Shown: positions 24,703-32,535 of the stretch, piece after piece | How the letters are laid out: the number at the start of each line of letters is the position of its first letter | Position numbering within the stretch: the first letter of the stretch is position 1 | From: Streptomyces beijiangensis | GTDB lineage: Bacteria; Actinomycetota; Actinomycetes; Streptomycetales; Streptomycetaceae | Reading direction: 5' to 3' | Assembly: GCF_017315755.1 (NCBI RefSeq) | Contig: NZ_JAFLRJ010000138.1 | Location: 1-36,433, forward strand | Length of the DNA stretch: 36,433 bases | Made by a program: the position numbers and the translations under genes | Notes under the pieces: generated by a model | Told to the model about the DNA's origin: nothing | The model's database searches: none | The model's input: only the letters and a program-made list of their open reading frames with translations

Positions 24703-26799
24703 TCAGCCTGCGACCGCCGTGTCGACCCCGGTGACATCGGAGTCGTTGAGCCCCGGGGCGGCAAGGGGATCCGAGACGCGCTGGGCCACGCCCTGATTGC
24801 GCGTCTCGGCCTTGGCGGCCAGGTTCCGTACAGCGGTGTTGAACTGCTCCATCGAGGTCGGCTCGTCGGGGCCGAGCAGATACTGCTTCAGCTCGCGCCG
24901 CTCGACCGCCATCGGGTCGGCGGCCGAGCCGGTGATCGCGTCGAGCAGATCCCCGATCTCCGCAGCCGAGTTGGAGAGGACGACGGCGGCGCGCACGGCG
25001 GTGTTCTGCCGCTTGAACTCGTCGACGCCCAGCTCTGCCGAGTCGGTGACCGCGTACGGCTTGCCGCTCGCGATGAAGTCCGAGACGACGCTGGAGATGT
25101 CGGAGACCATGCCGTCGGAGACGTTGAAGCAGTCGTAGAGATGCGGCTCGGCGCCGGTGACGATCTTGTGCTCCCACCACCCGAACGAGCGCCAGTACGC
25201 CTCGTTCCACTGCTTCTTGAGGCTGGTGGTCTCCGCCTCGCGGGCCGGATCGGCCAGCGCCACACGCGACTCCTCGGCCTCGTCACCCGCGGACTGTCCC
25301 GCACTGGCCAGCTCGGTCAGCCTGGCTCCGATACGGGCCAGCTCGGCCCGGGCCGAGACCCGGTCCCCCTGCGAGGCGGCGGCTTCCTTGGCCCAGCGGG
25401 CATCGGAGGCGCGCTCGGCGGCGGCCTTCTCCACCATGGCGGTGATACGGGCGTGGGCCCCGGCGGCCTTGCGGCTGCGGGTGCCGGTGAAGGGGTGGGG
25501 CTTGTAGAGCACCCGTACGGGGTGGTCCGCGTTCAGCAGCCGCTTGACGATGTTCTCGCCGGCCAGCAGCAGGGAGGTGTTGCCCGGGTTGTCGTCCCAG
25601 CCCTCCCAGGTGGGGGCGTACAGCACGGTCGGCACCGGGTTCGCGGGAGCGCCGGTCCACGTCTTGATGGGCGCCAGCTGCGGGCGGCCCACCTCGACGA
25701 TGTCCTCGTCGCGCACACCGACGTCGGCCAGCGCGTAACGGTCGCGGCCGGCCCGGCCCGCGGTCCACACCTCGTCGTACACCTTGCTGAACGGGTTGAC
25801 GCTGGCGAGCTTGTCGCTGTCGCCGTGCCCGATGAAGACGTGCTTCATGGTGGGCACCCGGAGCAGGTGGATGTTCTTGCCGACGTTGGCGGCGTACAGC
25901 GCGACGCGCACCGTGGAGAGGTTCATGTTCATCAGGTGCACCCCGCCCGGCACGCAGATGACGGGCACGGAGGTCGAGCCGAGCTGCGGGACGATATTGC
26001 GCTCACGCAGGATGATCAGCGGCCGTCCCTCGACGTCCCGCATCGCATCCAGCCACATATTGGCCTGGTAGGCGGAGTCCTTGGAGCCGGAGAAGTACAG
26101 CACCACGGTCGGCCGGTACTCGACCAGCCACTTGTCGATGACCTTGAGCACCGCGTCGGGGCCGGGGACCCGGCGGCCCTTGCGGATGTACGGAACCAGT
26201 ATGGCGATGTAGAGCGCACCGAGGACCAGCGTCGCGGCGATGCCGATGTACCCGAAGGTGTGGTTGCCGCCCTGGGCGGCGATCAGCAGTCCGGCCACCG
26301 CGAAGACGTCGAGGTGGAGCATCTTCTCGGCTGAACGGTTCAGCAGCCGCTGCGGCGGGGCCGCGGGGATGCGGATGCCGGCGAGGTCGACGTTCCGGGT
26401 CACCACCGGCATGGTGCGGCGGAGCCGGATGAGGGTGGTCAGGGTGCCGTGCGCCGCCTGGAGCCCGTAGAAGACCAGGAAGCAGGCGACCGCCGCGTAA
26501 TAGACGTTCGCCTCGGCGAGATCCAGGCGCGCGAGCAGCAGGATGAGCAGCAGCTCACGCAGGAGGAAACGGATCGACAGGCCTGCCCGCACCTTGGCCA
26601 GGCGATTGATCAGATAACTGCCGCGCTGGTGCAGATACCAGTCGGCGACATACGTCACGACGGTGGCGGCGGCGAAGAACCAGATATTCGGAATCAGTGC
26701 GGCGATCATCACGCACGGGTAGCCGAGCCCCATGAGGACTGCTGCGGCCAGCTCTGCGCCACTGCCCACACGGGCCAGTCGAATGGCTGTCGAAATCAC
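24703..26799 (-). CDS. TagF/TarL-like CDP-polyol phosphotransferase with membrane N terminus
   Basis: The 698-residue protein starts with about five to seven hydrophobic segments (1-205). A cytoplasmic glycerophosphotransferase-like domain follows, with KHVFIGHGDSDK (319-330), VLYAPTWEGW (392-401), VLYKPHPF (430-437) and SDISSVVSDF (566-575). These are the signature sites of CDP-glycerol/CDP-ribitol polymerases. A helical, Ala/Glu/Arg-rich stretch of about 100 residues (445-545) separates the third and fourth motifs and looks like an insertion. With a CDP-ribitol synthase next door, the substrate is probably CDP-ribitol. It would build a poly(polyol phosphate) on a lipid carrier. GTG start, with GGAG and AGG upstream. 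Confidence 0.85.
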   Translation of the reverse strand: MISTAIRLARVGSGAELAAAVLMGLGYPCVMIAALIPNIWFFAAATVVTYVADWYLHQRGSYLINRLAKVRAGLSIRFLLRELLLILLLARLDLAEANVYYAAVACFLVFYGLQAAHGTLTTLIRLRRTMPVVTRNVDLAGIRIPAAPPQRLLNRSAEKMLHLDVFAVAGLLIAAQGGNHTFGYIGIAATLVLGALYIAILVPYIRKGRRVPGPDAVLKVIDKWLVEYRPTVVLYFSGSKDSAYQANMWLDAMRDVEGRPLIILRERNIVPQLGSTSVPVICVPGGVHLMNMNLSTVRVALYAANVGKNIHLLRVPTMKHVFIGHGDSDKLASVNPFSKVYDEVWTAGRAGRDRYALADVGVRDEDIVEVGRPQLAPIKTWTGAPANPVPTVLYAPTWEGWDDNPGNTSLLLAGENIVKRLLNADHPVRVLYKPHPFTGTRSRKAAGAHARITAMVEKAAAERASDARWAKEAAASQGDRVSARAELARIGARLTELASAGQSAGDEAEESRVALADPAREAETTSLKKQWNEAYWRSFGWWEHKIVTGAEPHLYDCFNVSDGMVSDISSVVSDFIASGKPYAVTDSAELGVDEFKRQNTAVRAAVVLSNSAAEIGDLLDAITGSAADPMAVERRELKQYLLGPDEPTSMEQFNTAVRNLAAKAETRNQGVAQRVSDPLAAPGLNDSDVTGVDTAVAG

Positions 26800-26856
26800 G
26801 TAGAACCTGCTCCAGGGGGGTCACACTTTGTGGGATATGTGAAGGTGGAGCTTCAC

Positions 26857-26911
26857 GAATTCGGGCCTCTGCGATCGGCGCGGAAAGCGATCACAAAGGC
26901 CCGATGAATTC
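26857..26911 (-). terminator. Inverted repeat terminator after the CDP-ribitol synthase gene
   Basis: GGGCCT (26863-26868) pairs with AGGCCC (26897-26902), flanked by a GAATTC on each side (26857-26862 and 26906-26911). It lies 17 bases past the stop at 26928 and about 60 bases before the polymerase start. The stem is broken by internal bases, so termination may be partial. Confidence 0.55.
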
Positions 26912-26927
26912 ACTAATTCAGCGATTA

Positions 26928-28430
26928 TTACACATCTTCCTGTCGATCCAGGACCGAGGCCAGCGCGGCTTCGAAGTCCGACGTCTCGCTCGCCTCACGC
27001 GTCGGGTCCTGCTGCCGTACGTCGATGACATGGCCCGTGAGCTCGGAGAGCAGCACGTCGAGGGAGGTACGGGCCACCGCCTCGGAAGAGAGCAGGGAAC
27101 CCTCGGGCTCCTGGCCGAAAGCCTTGGTCCGCATCGGCGTGGCGGTCCGCTCGGGGTTGACGCAGTTGACCCGGATCGCGTCGCCCGCCCACTCGTCGGC
27201 GAGCGCCTGGGTGAGGTTGACCATGGCGGCCTTGGTGGAGGAGTACAGGCTGTACTCGGCGCGGCCGCGGGTGTAGCTGGAAGACGTGTAGAGCAGCAGC
27301 TGGCCCTTGGTCTCCGCCAGGTACTTGTACGAGGCACGGGCGATCTGCACCGGCGCCAGGTAATTGACCCGCAGAGCCTCTTCGATGGTGGCGTTGTCGG
27401 TCTCGGCGAGCTTGCCGATGCGCAGCACACCCGCGGTGTTGACCACGAAGTCGACGCGACCGGTCTCGGCGTACGCCTTGGAGAGGGCGTCGTCCACGTG
27501 CTCCGGGTTGTCGACGTGGGTGCCGGTGGTGGAACGGCCGAGTGCGTAGACGCTGGCGCCGTAGCCCTTGGCGAGGTCCGCGATGTCCGCGCCGATGCCG
27601 TACGAACCGCCGAAGACCACCAGCGTCTTGCCGGCGAGCAGCTCCCGGTAGGCGGCCGTGTCGGCCTGCCGGGGGGCGGCGGTGGAGGCCAGCTGGAAGA
27701 GCTTGTCGGCGATGAAGACGTCGACGGGCTGGGTGACCTTCATGTTGTACTCGTCGCCCGCGACGACGTAGATCGGTACGTCGGGCAGGTACTTGAGGAC
27801 CACGGTGCAGTCGTCGGTCGCCTGAAAGTTCGGGTCGCCGTCGGCGATCTCGTACGCACGGCGGATCGTCGAGAGCTTGAAAGCCTGCGGGGTCTGACCG
27901 CGGCGCAGCCGGGAGCGGTCGGGGACCTCGGTGATGAACTCGCCGTCACCGCCGTGGGTACGGGTCTGGATGATCGTGTCCGCGGACGGGATGGCGACAT
28001 CGACGGCCTGGTAGCGGTCGAGCGCGTCCACACAGTCTTTGATCACGCGCTGCGACAGAAGCGGACGGACCGCGTCATGGAAGAGGACATTGCGGTCCTC
28101 GCCCTCCGCGAGCCCCTCGCCGAGGGCCGAAATGGCGCGCTCGGTGGTCTCGTTGCGGGTCGCGCCACCCTCGATGATCCGCGTGACCTTGGTCAGTCCG
28201 GCCTTGGCGACGATCTTCTCGACGTCCGGCACATAGCCCGGCGCCATCAGCACGATCACGTCATCGATGTCTTCGGCGTTCTGGAAGATGGCCAGCGTGT
28301 GCTCGATGACAGCCTTGCCGGCGATCTTCAGCAGTTGCTTTGGGATGGACAGACCCACGCGCTGACCGGTCCCACCGGCCAGCACGACTGCTGTAGTGCG
28401 GGGCTTGGTTGCTTTGTGCTGCACAGACAC
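26928..28430 (-). CDS. Bifunctional cytidylyltransferase-SDR (Bcs1-like, predicted CDP-ribitol synthesis)
   Basis: In this 500-residue protein, residues 10-245 form an IspD-type cytidylyltransferase: VVLAGGTGQRVGLSIPKQLL, LFHDAVRPLL and DRSRLRRGQTPQAF. Residues 265-475 form a short-chain dehydrogenase with GGSYGIG (274-280), NTAG (331-334) and catalytic Tyr396xxxLys400. The same fusion in Haemophilus (Bcs1) reduces ribulose-5-phosphate to ribitol-5-phosphate and couples it to CTP, equivalent to staphylococcal TarI plus TarJ. It should supply CDP-ribitol to the neighbouring polymerase. GTG 28430 follows GGTAGG; an earlier GTG (28520) adds 30 unlikely residues. Confidence 0.85.
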   Translation of the reverse strand: MSVQHKATKPRTTAVVLAGGTGQRVGLSIPKQLLKIAGKAVIEHTLAIFQNAEDIDDVIVLMAPGYVPDVEKIVAKAGLTKVTRIIEGGATRNETTERAISALGEGLAEGEDRNVLFHDAVRPLLSQRVIKDCVDALDRYQAVDVAIPSADTIIQTRTHGGDGEFITEVPDRSRLRRGQTPQAFKLSTIRRAYEIADGDPNFQATDDCTVVLKYLPDVPIYVVAGDEYNMKVTQPVDVFIADKLFQLASTAAPRQADTAAYRELLAGKTLVVFGGSYGIGADIADLAKGYGASVYALGRSTTGTHVDNPEHVDDALSKAYAETGRVDFVVNTAGVLRIGKLAETDNATIEEALRVNYLAPVQIARASYKYLAETKGQLLLYTSSSYTRGRAEYSLYSSTKAAMVNLTQALADEWAGDAIRVNCVNPERTATPMRTKAFGQEPEGSLLSSEAVARTSLDVLLSELTGHVIDVRQQDPTREASETSDFEAALASVLDRQEDV

Positions 28431-28461
28431 AGACGACCTACCTTGCGATGACGAGGGAACA

Positions 28462-28478
28462 AGTGCGATCGTCGCACT
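28462..28478. promoter_or_regulatory. Palindrome upstream of the CDP-ribitol synthase gene
   Basis: AGTGCGATCGTCGCACT is a perfect inverted repeat (7-bp arms, TCG spacer) 32-48 bases before the start codon. It could be an operator or overlap a promoter. A poor TTGCGA/GACGAT promoter pair sits around it on the minus strand. Confidence 0.4.
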
Positions 28479-28648
28479 CTCCGTGACCGTCTCGCAAGGC
28501 GGACGCCAACCGCCCACCACCCTTGCGATACCGGGAGTTCACCCCCTGGTCAGGGCGGCACCCCAACCACTGTCACCACAGGGCGTGACTGACGCCACAT
28601 CCGTGGATGCCCGGCTCATCGTAGCGAACCGGACATCCAGGACAAGAC

Positions 28649-28680
28649 TCCACCCCCTTCGCTTTCCAGAAGGGGGTGGA
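28649..28680 (-). terminator. Hairpin terminator downstream of obg
   Basis: A perfect 12-bp stem (28649-28660 with 28669-28680) with an 8-base loop. The right arm is part of the third copy of the obg tail. It lies about 150 bases past the obg stop, and would end the rplU-rpmA-obg transcript. Confidence 0.75.
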
Positions 28681-28735
28681 AGTCGTCGTACTCCTCGGTT
28701 TAGAAGGGGTGGAAGTCGTCGTACTCCTTCTGCGG
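28669..28735 (-). repeat. Two extra copies of the obg C-terminal coding tail
   Basis: Bases 28701-28735 are identical over 35 bases to the obg end at 28829-28863, including the stop codon, and on the minus strand read [10 protein letters not shown] followed by TAA. A further 27-base copy at 28669-28695 reads EEYDDFHP but has one extra G, so it has no stop at that place. The spacing between the two perfect copies is 128 bases. Confidence 0.9.
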
Positions 28736-28827
28736 AACTGCTTCCCGACGCCGCCCTCGCATTGCTCGGCCCCGGGGGCCTCACAAGCTTCGAGCGGCTG
28801 CGCCGGACTCCGTCCGCCGGTCTCGGC

Positions 28828-30264
28828 CTAGAAGGGGTGGAAGTCGTCGTACTCCTTCTGCGGGTCGTCCCGCTCCGCTTCCTTGTCCCGGCGGCGCGTG
28901 GTCGCGGGGCGCGGGGCCTCGAGACGGTGGTCCTCGCCACGGCGGCCCAGCATCTCGGCGCCGGCCGTCATCGACGGCTCCCAGTCGAATACGACGGCGT
29001 TCTCGTCCGGCCCGATGGCCACACCGTCACCGGACTTGGCACCGGCCTTGAGCAGCGCGGTCTCGACACCGAGCCGGTTGAGGCGGTCGGCCAGGTAACC
29101 CACGGCCTCGTCGTTGTTGAAGTCGGTCTGACGCACCCAGCGCTCCGGCTTCTCGCCGCGCACCCGGTAGACACCTTCCTCGTCCAGCAGGACGGTGAAG
29201 CCCGAGTCGTCCACGGCCTTGGGCCGGATGACGATGCGGGTCGCCTCGTCGACCGGCTTGGCCGCGCGCGCCTCGGCGATGATGCTGGCGAGCGCGAACG
29301 ACAGCTCCTTGAGACCGGTCCGTGCGACGGCCGAGACCTCGAAGACCTGGTATCCGCGCGCCTCCAGCTCCGGCCGGATCATCTCCGCCAGATCCTGGCC
29401 GTCCGGGATGTCGATCTTGTTGAGCACCACGATCCGCGGCCGGTCGTCGAGGCCGCCGTACTGCGTGAGCTCGGCCTCGATCACGTCGAGGTCGGTCACC
29501 GGGTCGCGCTCCGACTCGAGCGTCGCCGTGTCCAGTACGTGCACGAGCACCGAGCAGCGCTCCACGTGCCGCAGGAACTCCAGGCCGAGGCCCTTGCCCT
29601 GGCTGGCGCCGGGGATGAGCCCGGGGACGTCGGCGATGGTGTAGACGGTCGAACCGGCGGTGACGACGCCCAGGTTGGGAACCAGCGTCGTGAACGGGTA
29701 GTCCGCGATCTTCGGCTTGGCCGCGCTCAGCACCGAGATCAGCGAGGACTTGCCCGCACTCGGGTACCCGACCAGCGCCACGTCGGCGACGGTCTTGAGC
29801 TCCAGGACGATGTCCCGGGACTCGCCGGGCACACCGAGCAGCGCGAACCCGGGCGCCTTGCGGCGGGCGGAGGCCAGCGCGTGGTTGCCGAGCCCTCCGC
29901 GCCCGCCCTGTCCTGCGACGAAGGTCGTCCCCTGGCCGACGAGGTCGGCGAGCACATTGCCGTCCATGTCGAGGATCACGGTGCCGTCGGGCACGGGGAG
30001 GACCAGGTCCTGCCCGTCCTTGCCGGAGCGGTTGTCACCGGCGCCGGGCTGACCGTTGGTCGCCTTGCGGTGCGGTGAGTGGTGATAGTCCAGCAGCGTG
30101 GTCACGGCCTGGTCGACGACGAGAATCACATCGCCGCCGCGTCCGCCGTTACCGCCGTCAGGTCCGCCGAGCGGCTTGAACTTCTCACGGTGTACGGAGG
30201 CGCAGCCGTGGCCTCCGCTACCCGCGGCGGCATAGAGCTCGACGCGGTCCACGAAGGTGGTCAT
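28828..30264 (-). CDS. obg: GTPase Obg (CgtA)
   Basis: The 478-residue essential GTPase is involved in large-subunit ribosome assembly and, in Streptomyces, linked to development onset. The glycine-rich Obg fold (1-160: [20 protein letters not shown]...) precedes the G domain with [12 protein letters not shown] (G1), [10 protein letters not shown] (G3) and LNKIDIP (G4). A C-terminal OCT domain (about 340-430) and a charged tail ending KEYDDFHPF complete it. The length and layout are usual for actinobacteria. It is downstream of rpmA across a nested hairpin. Confidence 0.97.
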   Translation of the reverse strand: MTTFVDRVELYAAAGSGGHGCASVHREKFKPLGGPDGGNGGRGGDVILVVDQAVTTLLDYHHSPHRKATNGQPGAGDNRSGKDGQDLVLPVPDGTVILDMDGNVLADLVGQGTTFVAGQGGRGGLGNHALASARRKAPGFALLGVPGESRDIVLELKTVADVALVGYPSAGKSSLISVLSAAKPKIADYPFTTLVPNLGVVTAGSTVYTIADVPGLIPGASQGKGLGLEFLRHVERCSVLVHVLDTATLESERDPVTDLDVIEAELTQYGGLDDRPRIVVLNKIDIPDGQDLAEMIRPELEARGYQVFEVSAVARTGLKELSFALASIIAEARAAKPVDEATRIVIRPKAVDDSGFTVLLDEEGVYRVRGEKPERWVRQTDFNNDEAVGYLADRLNRLGVETALLKAGAKSGDGVAIGPDENAVVFDWEPSMTAGAEMLGRRGEDHRLEAPRPATTRRRDKEAERDDPQKEYDDFHPF

Positions 30265-30318
30265 GGGTGTGCCTCCAGGAACAGGGAAAAACGGATTGTC
30301 TTACGTCTTAACACGACA

Positions 30319-30373
30319 AAGGCGGACCGGCTTCCCGATGCGCGGTGCGCATCGGGAAAACCTGGTCCGCCTT
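30319..30373 (-). terminator. Nested double hairpin between rpmA and obg
   Basis: Outer 10-bp arms (30319-30328 and 30364-30373) enclose an inner 12-bp perfect stem (30332-30343 with 30347-30358) and a 3-base loop, separated by a short internal loop. It lies 38 bases past the rpmA stop and 55 bases before the obg start. It probably lowers obg expression relative to the ribosomal proteins by partial termination. Confidence 0.85.
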
Positions 30374-30410
30374 CGACAGATCGCTCTACGGCAGTGAAAC
30401 CAGCCCGGAA

Positions 30411-30674
30411 TCAGGCGGCTGCAACGACCGGAACGATGTTGACGACCTTGCGGCCACGGTGCGTGCCGAACTCGACAGCACCGGGCTTCAGTGCGAACAG
30501 GGTGTCGTCGCCACCGCGACCGACGCCCGTGCCCGGGTGAAAGTGCGTGCCGCGCTGGCGGACCAGGATCTCACCAGCGAGGACGACCTGACCGCCGAAG
30601 CGCTTCACGCCGAGCCGCTGGGCATTGGAATCGCGCCCGTTCCGAGTGGACGATGCGCCCTTCTTGTGTGCCAT
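30411..30674 (-). CDS. rpmA: Ribosomal protein bL27
   Basis: The 87-residue protein begins [20 protein letters not shown], the bL27 signature with its basic N-terminal tail that reaches the peptidyl-transferase centre. It continues with [21 protein letters not shown] and [12 protein letters not shown]. No Firmicutes-type N-terminal extension needing cleavage is present. It follows rplU by 12 bases, in one operon. Confidence 0.98.
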   Translation of the reverse strand: MAHKKGASSTRNGRDSNAQRLGVKRFGGQVVLAGEILVRQRGTHFHPGTGVGRGGDDTLFALKPGAVEFGTHRGRKVVNIVPVVAAA

Positions 30675-30686
30675 GTCTCAGTCCCT

Positions 30687-31007
30687 TTACTTCGCAGCCG
30701 CGGGGATACCGGTGACCTTGATCGCCGTGTACTGCTGGCGGTGACCCTGGCGACGGCGGTAGCCGGTCTTGTTCTTGTAGCGAAGGATGTCGATCTTGAC
30801 ACCCTTGTGGTGGTCGACGACCTCGGCCGTAACCTTGATACCGGCCAGCACCCACGGGTCGCTGGTCACAGCGTCACCGTCGACAACGAGCAGCGTAGAG
30901 AGCTCTACGGTGTCGCCAACCTTGGCGGTGGGAATCTTGTCAACCTCAACGATGTCGTCGACAGCAACCTTGTGCTGGCGACCACCGCTGCGCACGATGG
31001 CGTACAC
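30687..31007 (-). CDS. rplU: Ribosomal protein bL21
   Basis: The 106-residue protein begins [18 protein letters not shown] from GTG 31007, followed by [16 protein letters not shown] and the C-terminal [20 protein letters not shown], all usual bL21 segments. A ribosome-binding AGAGAG precedes the GTG. The longer open frame (to 31169) is its untranslated leader. It is the first gene of rplU-rpmA-(obg). Confidence 0.98.
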   Translation of the reverse strand: MYAIVRSGGRQHKVAVDDIVEVDKIPTAKVGDTVELSTLLVVDGDAVTSDPWVLAGIKVTAEVVDHHKGVKIDILRYKNKTGYRRRQGHRQQYTAIKVTGIPAAAK

Positions 31008-31275
31008 GCGGACTCTCTTTCGCTCGGAACCGGTACCTCTGAAGCCAGCCGCCCGCGCAGGCCGAAGCCCACGACAATCCGGATTGGATGAACGGCCTCC
31101 CCCGCGAGAAACGCCGGGAGGTGAGTTGCTCAAAGGGTGCGGCGCATAGAAAAACACGCCGACGGTCAAGGTTACGGGGCCCGCACCGGGGGGTCAAACC
31201 GGGCTCCTGCCCCCACCCCCGCCGTGCTAGCTTGTCGCTCCCTTTCACGGTTGTACGCACACCCGAGGCCGCGCG
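31008..31275. promoter_or_regulatory. Divergent leader/promoter region of rplU and the plus-strand glycan genes
   Basis: The 268-base gap has a TTGACC (31169-31164, minus strand) that could be the -35 box for rplU, although a clear -10 box at 17-18 bases is not visible (TATGCG lies at 15). A 6-bp stem CCTCCC/GGGAGG at 31096-31121 falls in the rplU leader and might form an RNA structure. A TAGCTT near 31229 could be a -10 box for the plus-strand gene. All of these are weak. Confidence 0.35.
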
Positions 31276-32535
31276 TTGTCACGCACCCCCACCTCCCGCC
31301 GTACGTGGCTTCTGCCCCTCCTGGTCTGCGGTGTCTACGTACTGCTGCAACTCGCCGCCGGGCCGTCATGGACGCTCTTCCCCGACTCCTACCGCTACGC
31401 CCGAGCCGCGGAGCAGTATCTGGGCGCCTCCCGGAGCGAAGCCCATCACACCGCGCTCGAGGCCTTCTGTACGAGTCGTTCCACTGCGGCCGCGGAGAGC
31501 AAGGCCCTCGATCCGTTGCCGGAGCCGGCGGCGGCCGATGCCGCCTCCTGCCTGAAGCGCTGGGCCGACGCCCCCGACATCACCACCGACGACGCCCGCT
31601 ATCAGTCGGTCTTCTCGTCCCGGCCCGGATATCCGCTCCTCGCAGCCCCCTTCGTCGGCCTGTTCGGAGTGCTGACGGGAATGCGCGTCCTCGGTCTTCT
31701 CATGGCCCTGGCCGGCTCTCTGGTGGTGGCCGGGATTCTGCGCAGCGCCGGATTGTCGCCGCCCGCCGCTGCCGTCGGCCAGACCGTCTTCCTCATCTGT
31801 CCTCTCGGCTGGTGGAGCACGCAGGCGCTCGGCGAAGGGCTGGTCACGGTCTGTGTGCTCGGCGCGGTGTGGGGCGGACTGCTCATGACGCGGGGCAGAC
31901 CGCTGTCCGGCTCGCTCCTCTTCACCGGGGCTCTCGCGGCATGCACGGTCACCCGCTACTCGACGGCCCTCGTGCTGGCCGCTCTGATCGCCGCCGCCGC
32001 TCTTCTGACCTGGTGCTTCCGGCGTTCGCGGGGTGTCCTGCTCCTCGGTGCCACAGCGGCGGCCTGTGCCGCCGCCATCGCGCTCGTCATGAAGCTCCTC
32101 GCGCTGCCGTCCTCGGAGGTCACCCTCCAGGACACCTTCACCCGGCACTTCCGGTCGCCCGAGGTACCCGATCCCTGGGCCAGGCTCGTCGACCTCGATC
32201 TGCACTTCTGGCGCCACTGGCTCTCCGAACAGACCGCCATGCCGTTCTTCCTGGTGCTCACCGCCCTCGCCCTGTGGATGCTGCTGCGGTACGGCGGCGT
32301 ACTGGGCCCGCTCGCCTGCGCGGTCGCACTGGTGGGAGCGGTCCAGGTCGCCGCCCATCCGCTGGTCCAGGAGGCGGACCGGCTGGGGGTGTTGATGTGG
32401 GTTCCGGTAACCCTCGGAATTGCCTTGCTCACGCCATCACTTCCGGGCTTTCGCTCACTTCCGTTTGACCGTACGGTCCAGGTCCCGGACCCGACCATGG
32501 AGCCACACCATGCCGACACCACAGCTTCCCGATGA
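31276..32535 (+). CDS. Polytopic membrane protein, GT-C-like glycosyltransferase candidate
   Basis: The 419-residue protein has a first membrane helix at about 11-29, an extracytoplasmic loop with PDSYRYARAAEQYL and several Cys, and about eight to ten later spans. The early acidic loop after helix 1 (FPDSYRY) resembles the metal/donor-binding loop of GT-C polyprenyl-phosphate-sugar transferases, but I recognise no close family. TTG 31276 is the only start before the first helix, with a weak GAGG upstream. It overlaps the GT4 gene by 26 bases and forms an operon with it. A glycan assembly role is inferred from the neighbours. Confidence 0.65.
   Translation: MSRTPTSRRTWLLPLLVCGVYVLLQLAAGPSWTLFPDSYRYARAAEQYLGASRSEAHHTALEAFCTSRSTAAAESKALDPLPEPAAADAASCLKRWADAPDITTDDARYQSVFSSRPGYPLLAAPFVGLFGVLTGMRVLGLLMALAGSLVVAGILRSAGLSPPAAAVGQTVFLICPLGWWSTQALGEGLVTVCVLGAVWGGLLMTRGRPLSGSLLFTGALAACTVTRYSTALVLAALIAAAALLTWCFRRSRGVLLLGATAAACAAAIALVMKLLALPSSEVTLQDTFTRHFRSPEVPDPWARLVDLDLHFWRHWLSEQTAMPFFLVLTALALWMLLRYGGVLGPLACAVALVGAVQVAAHPLVQEADRLGVLMWVPVTLGIALLTPSLPGFRSLPFDRTVQVPDPTMEPHHADTTASR

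Larger units (their letters stand above)
28431..28827. other. 397-base region between obg and the wall-polymer locus
   Basis: No convincing gene is visible. It holds the upstream region and palindrome of the CDP-ribitol synthase gene (28431-28530), then about 120 bases without a recognisable feature. A hairpin at 28649-28680 and two extra copies of the obg 3' end (near 28669-28695 and 28701-28735) follow. The open frames here on the minus strand are arginine/proline/glycine-rich shadows, or extensions of the duplicated obg tails. Confidence 0.7.

Noticed and set aside
31008..31170. An L21-leader type autoregulatory RNA upstream of rplU
   Set aside because: A small stem is present, but I cannot match it to a known leader fold. 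The known L21 leader is, as I recall, a Firmicutes element.
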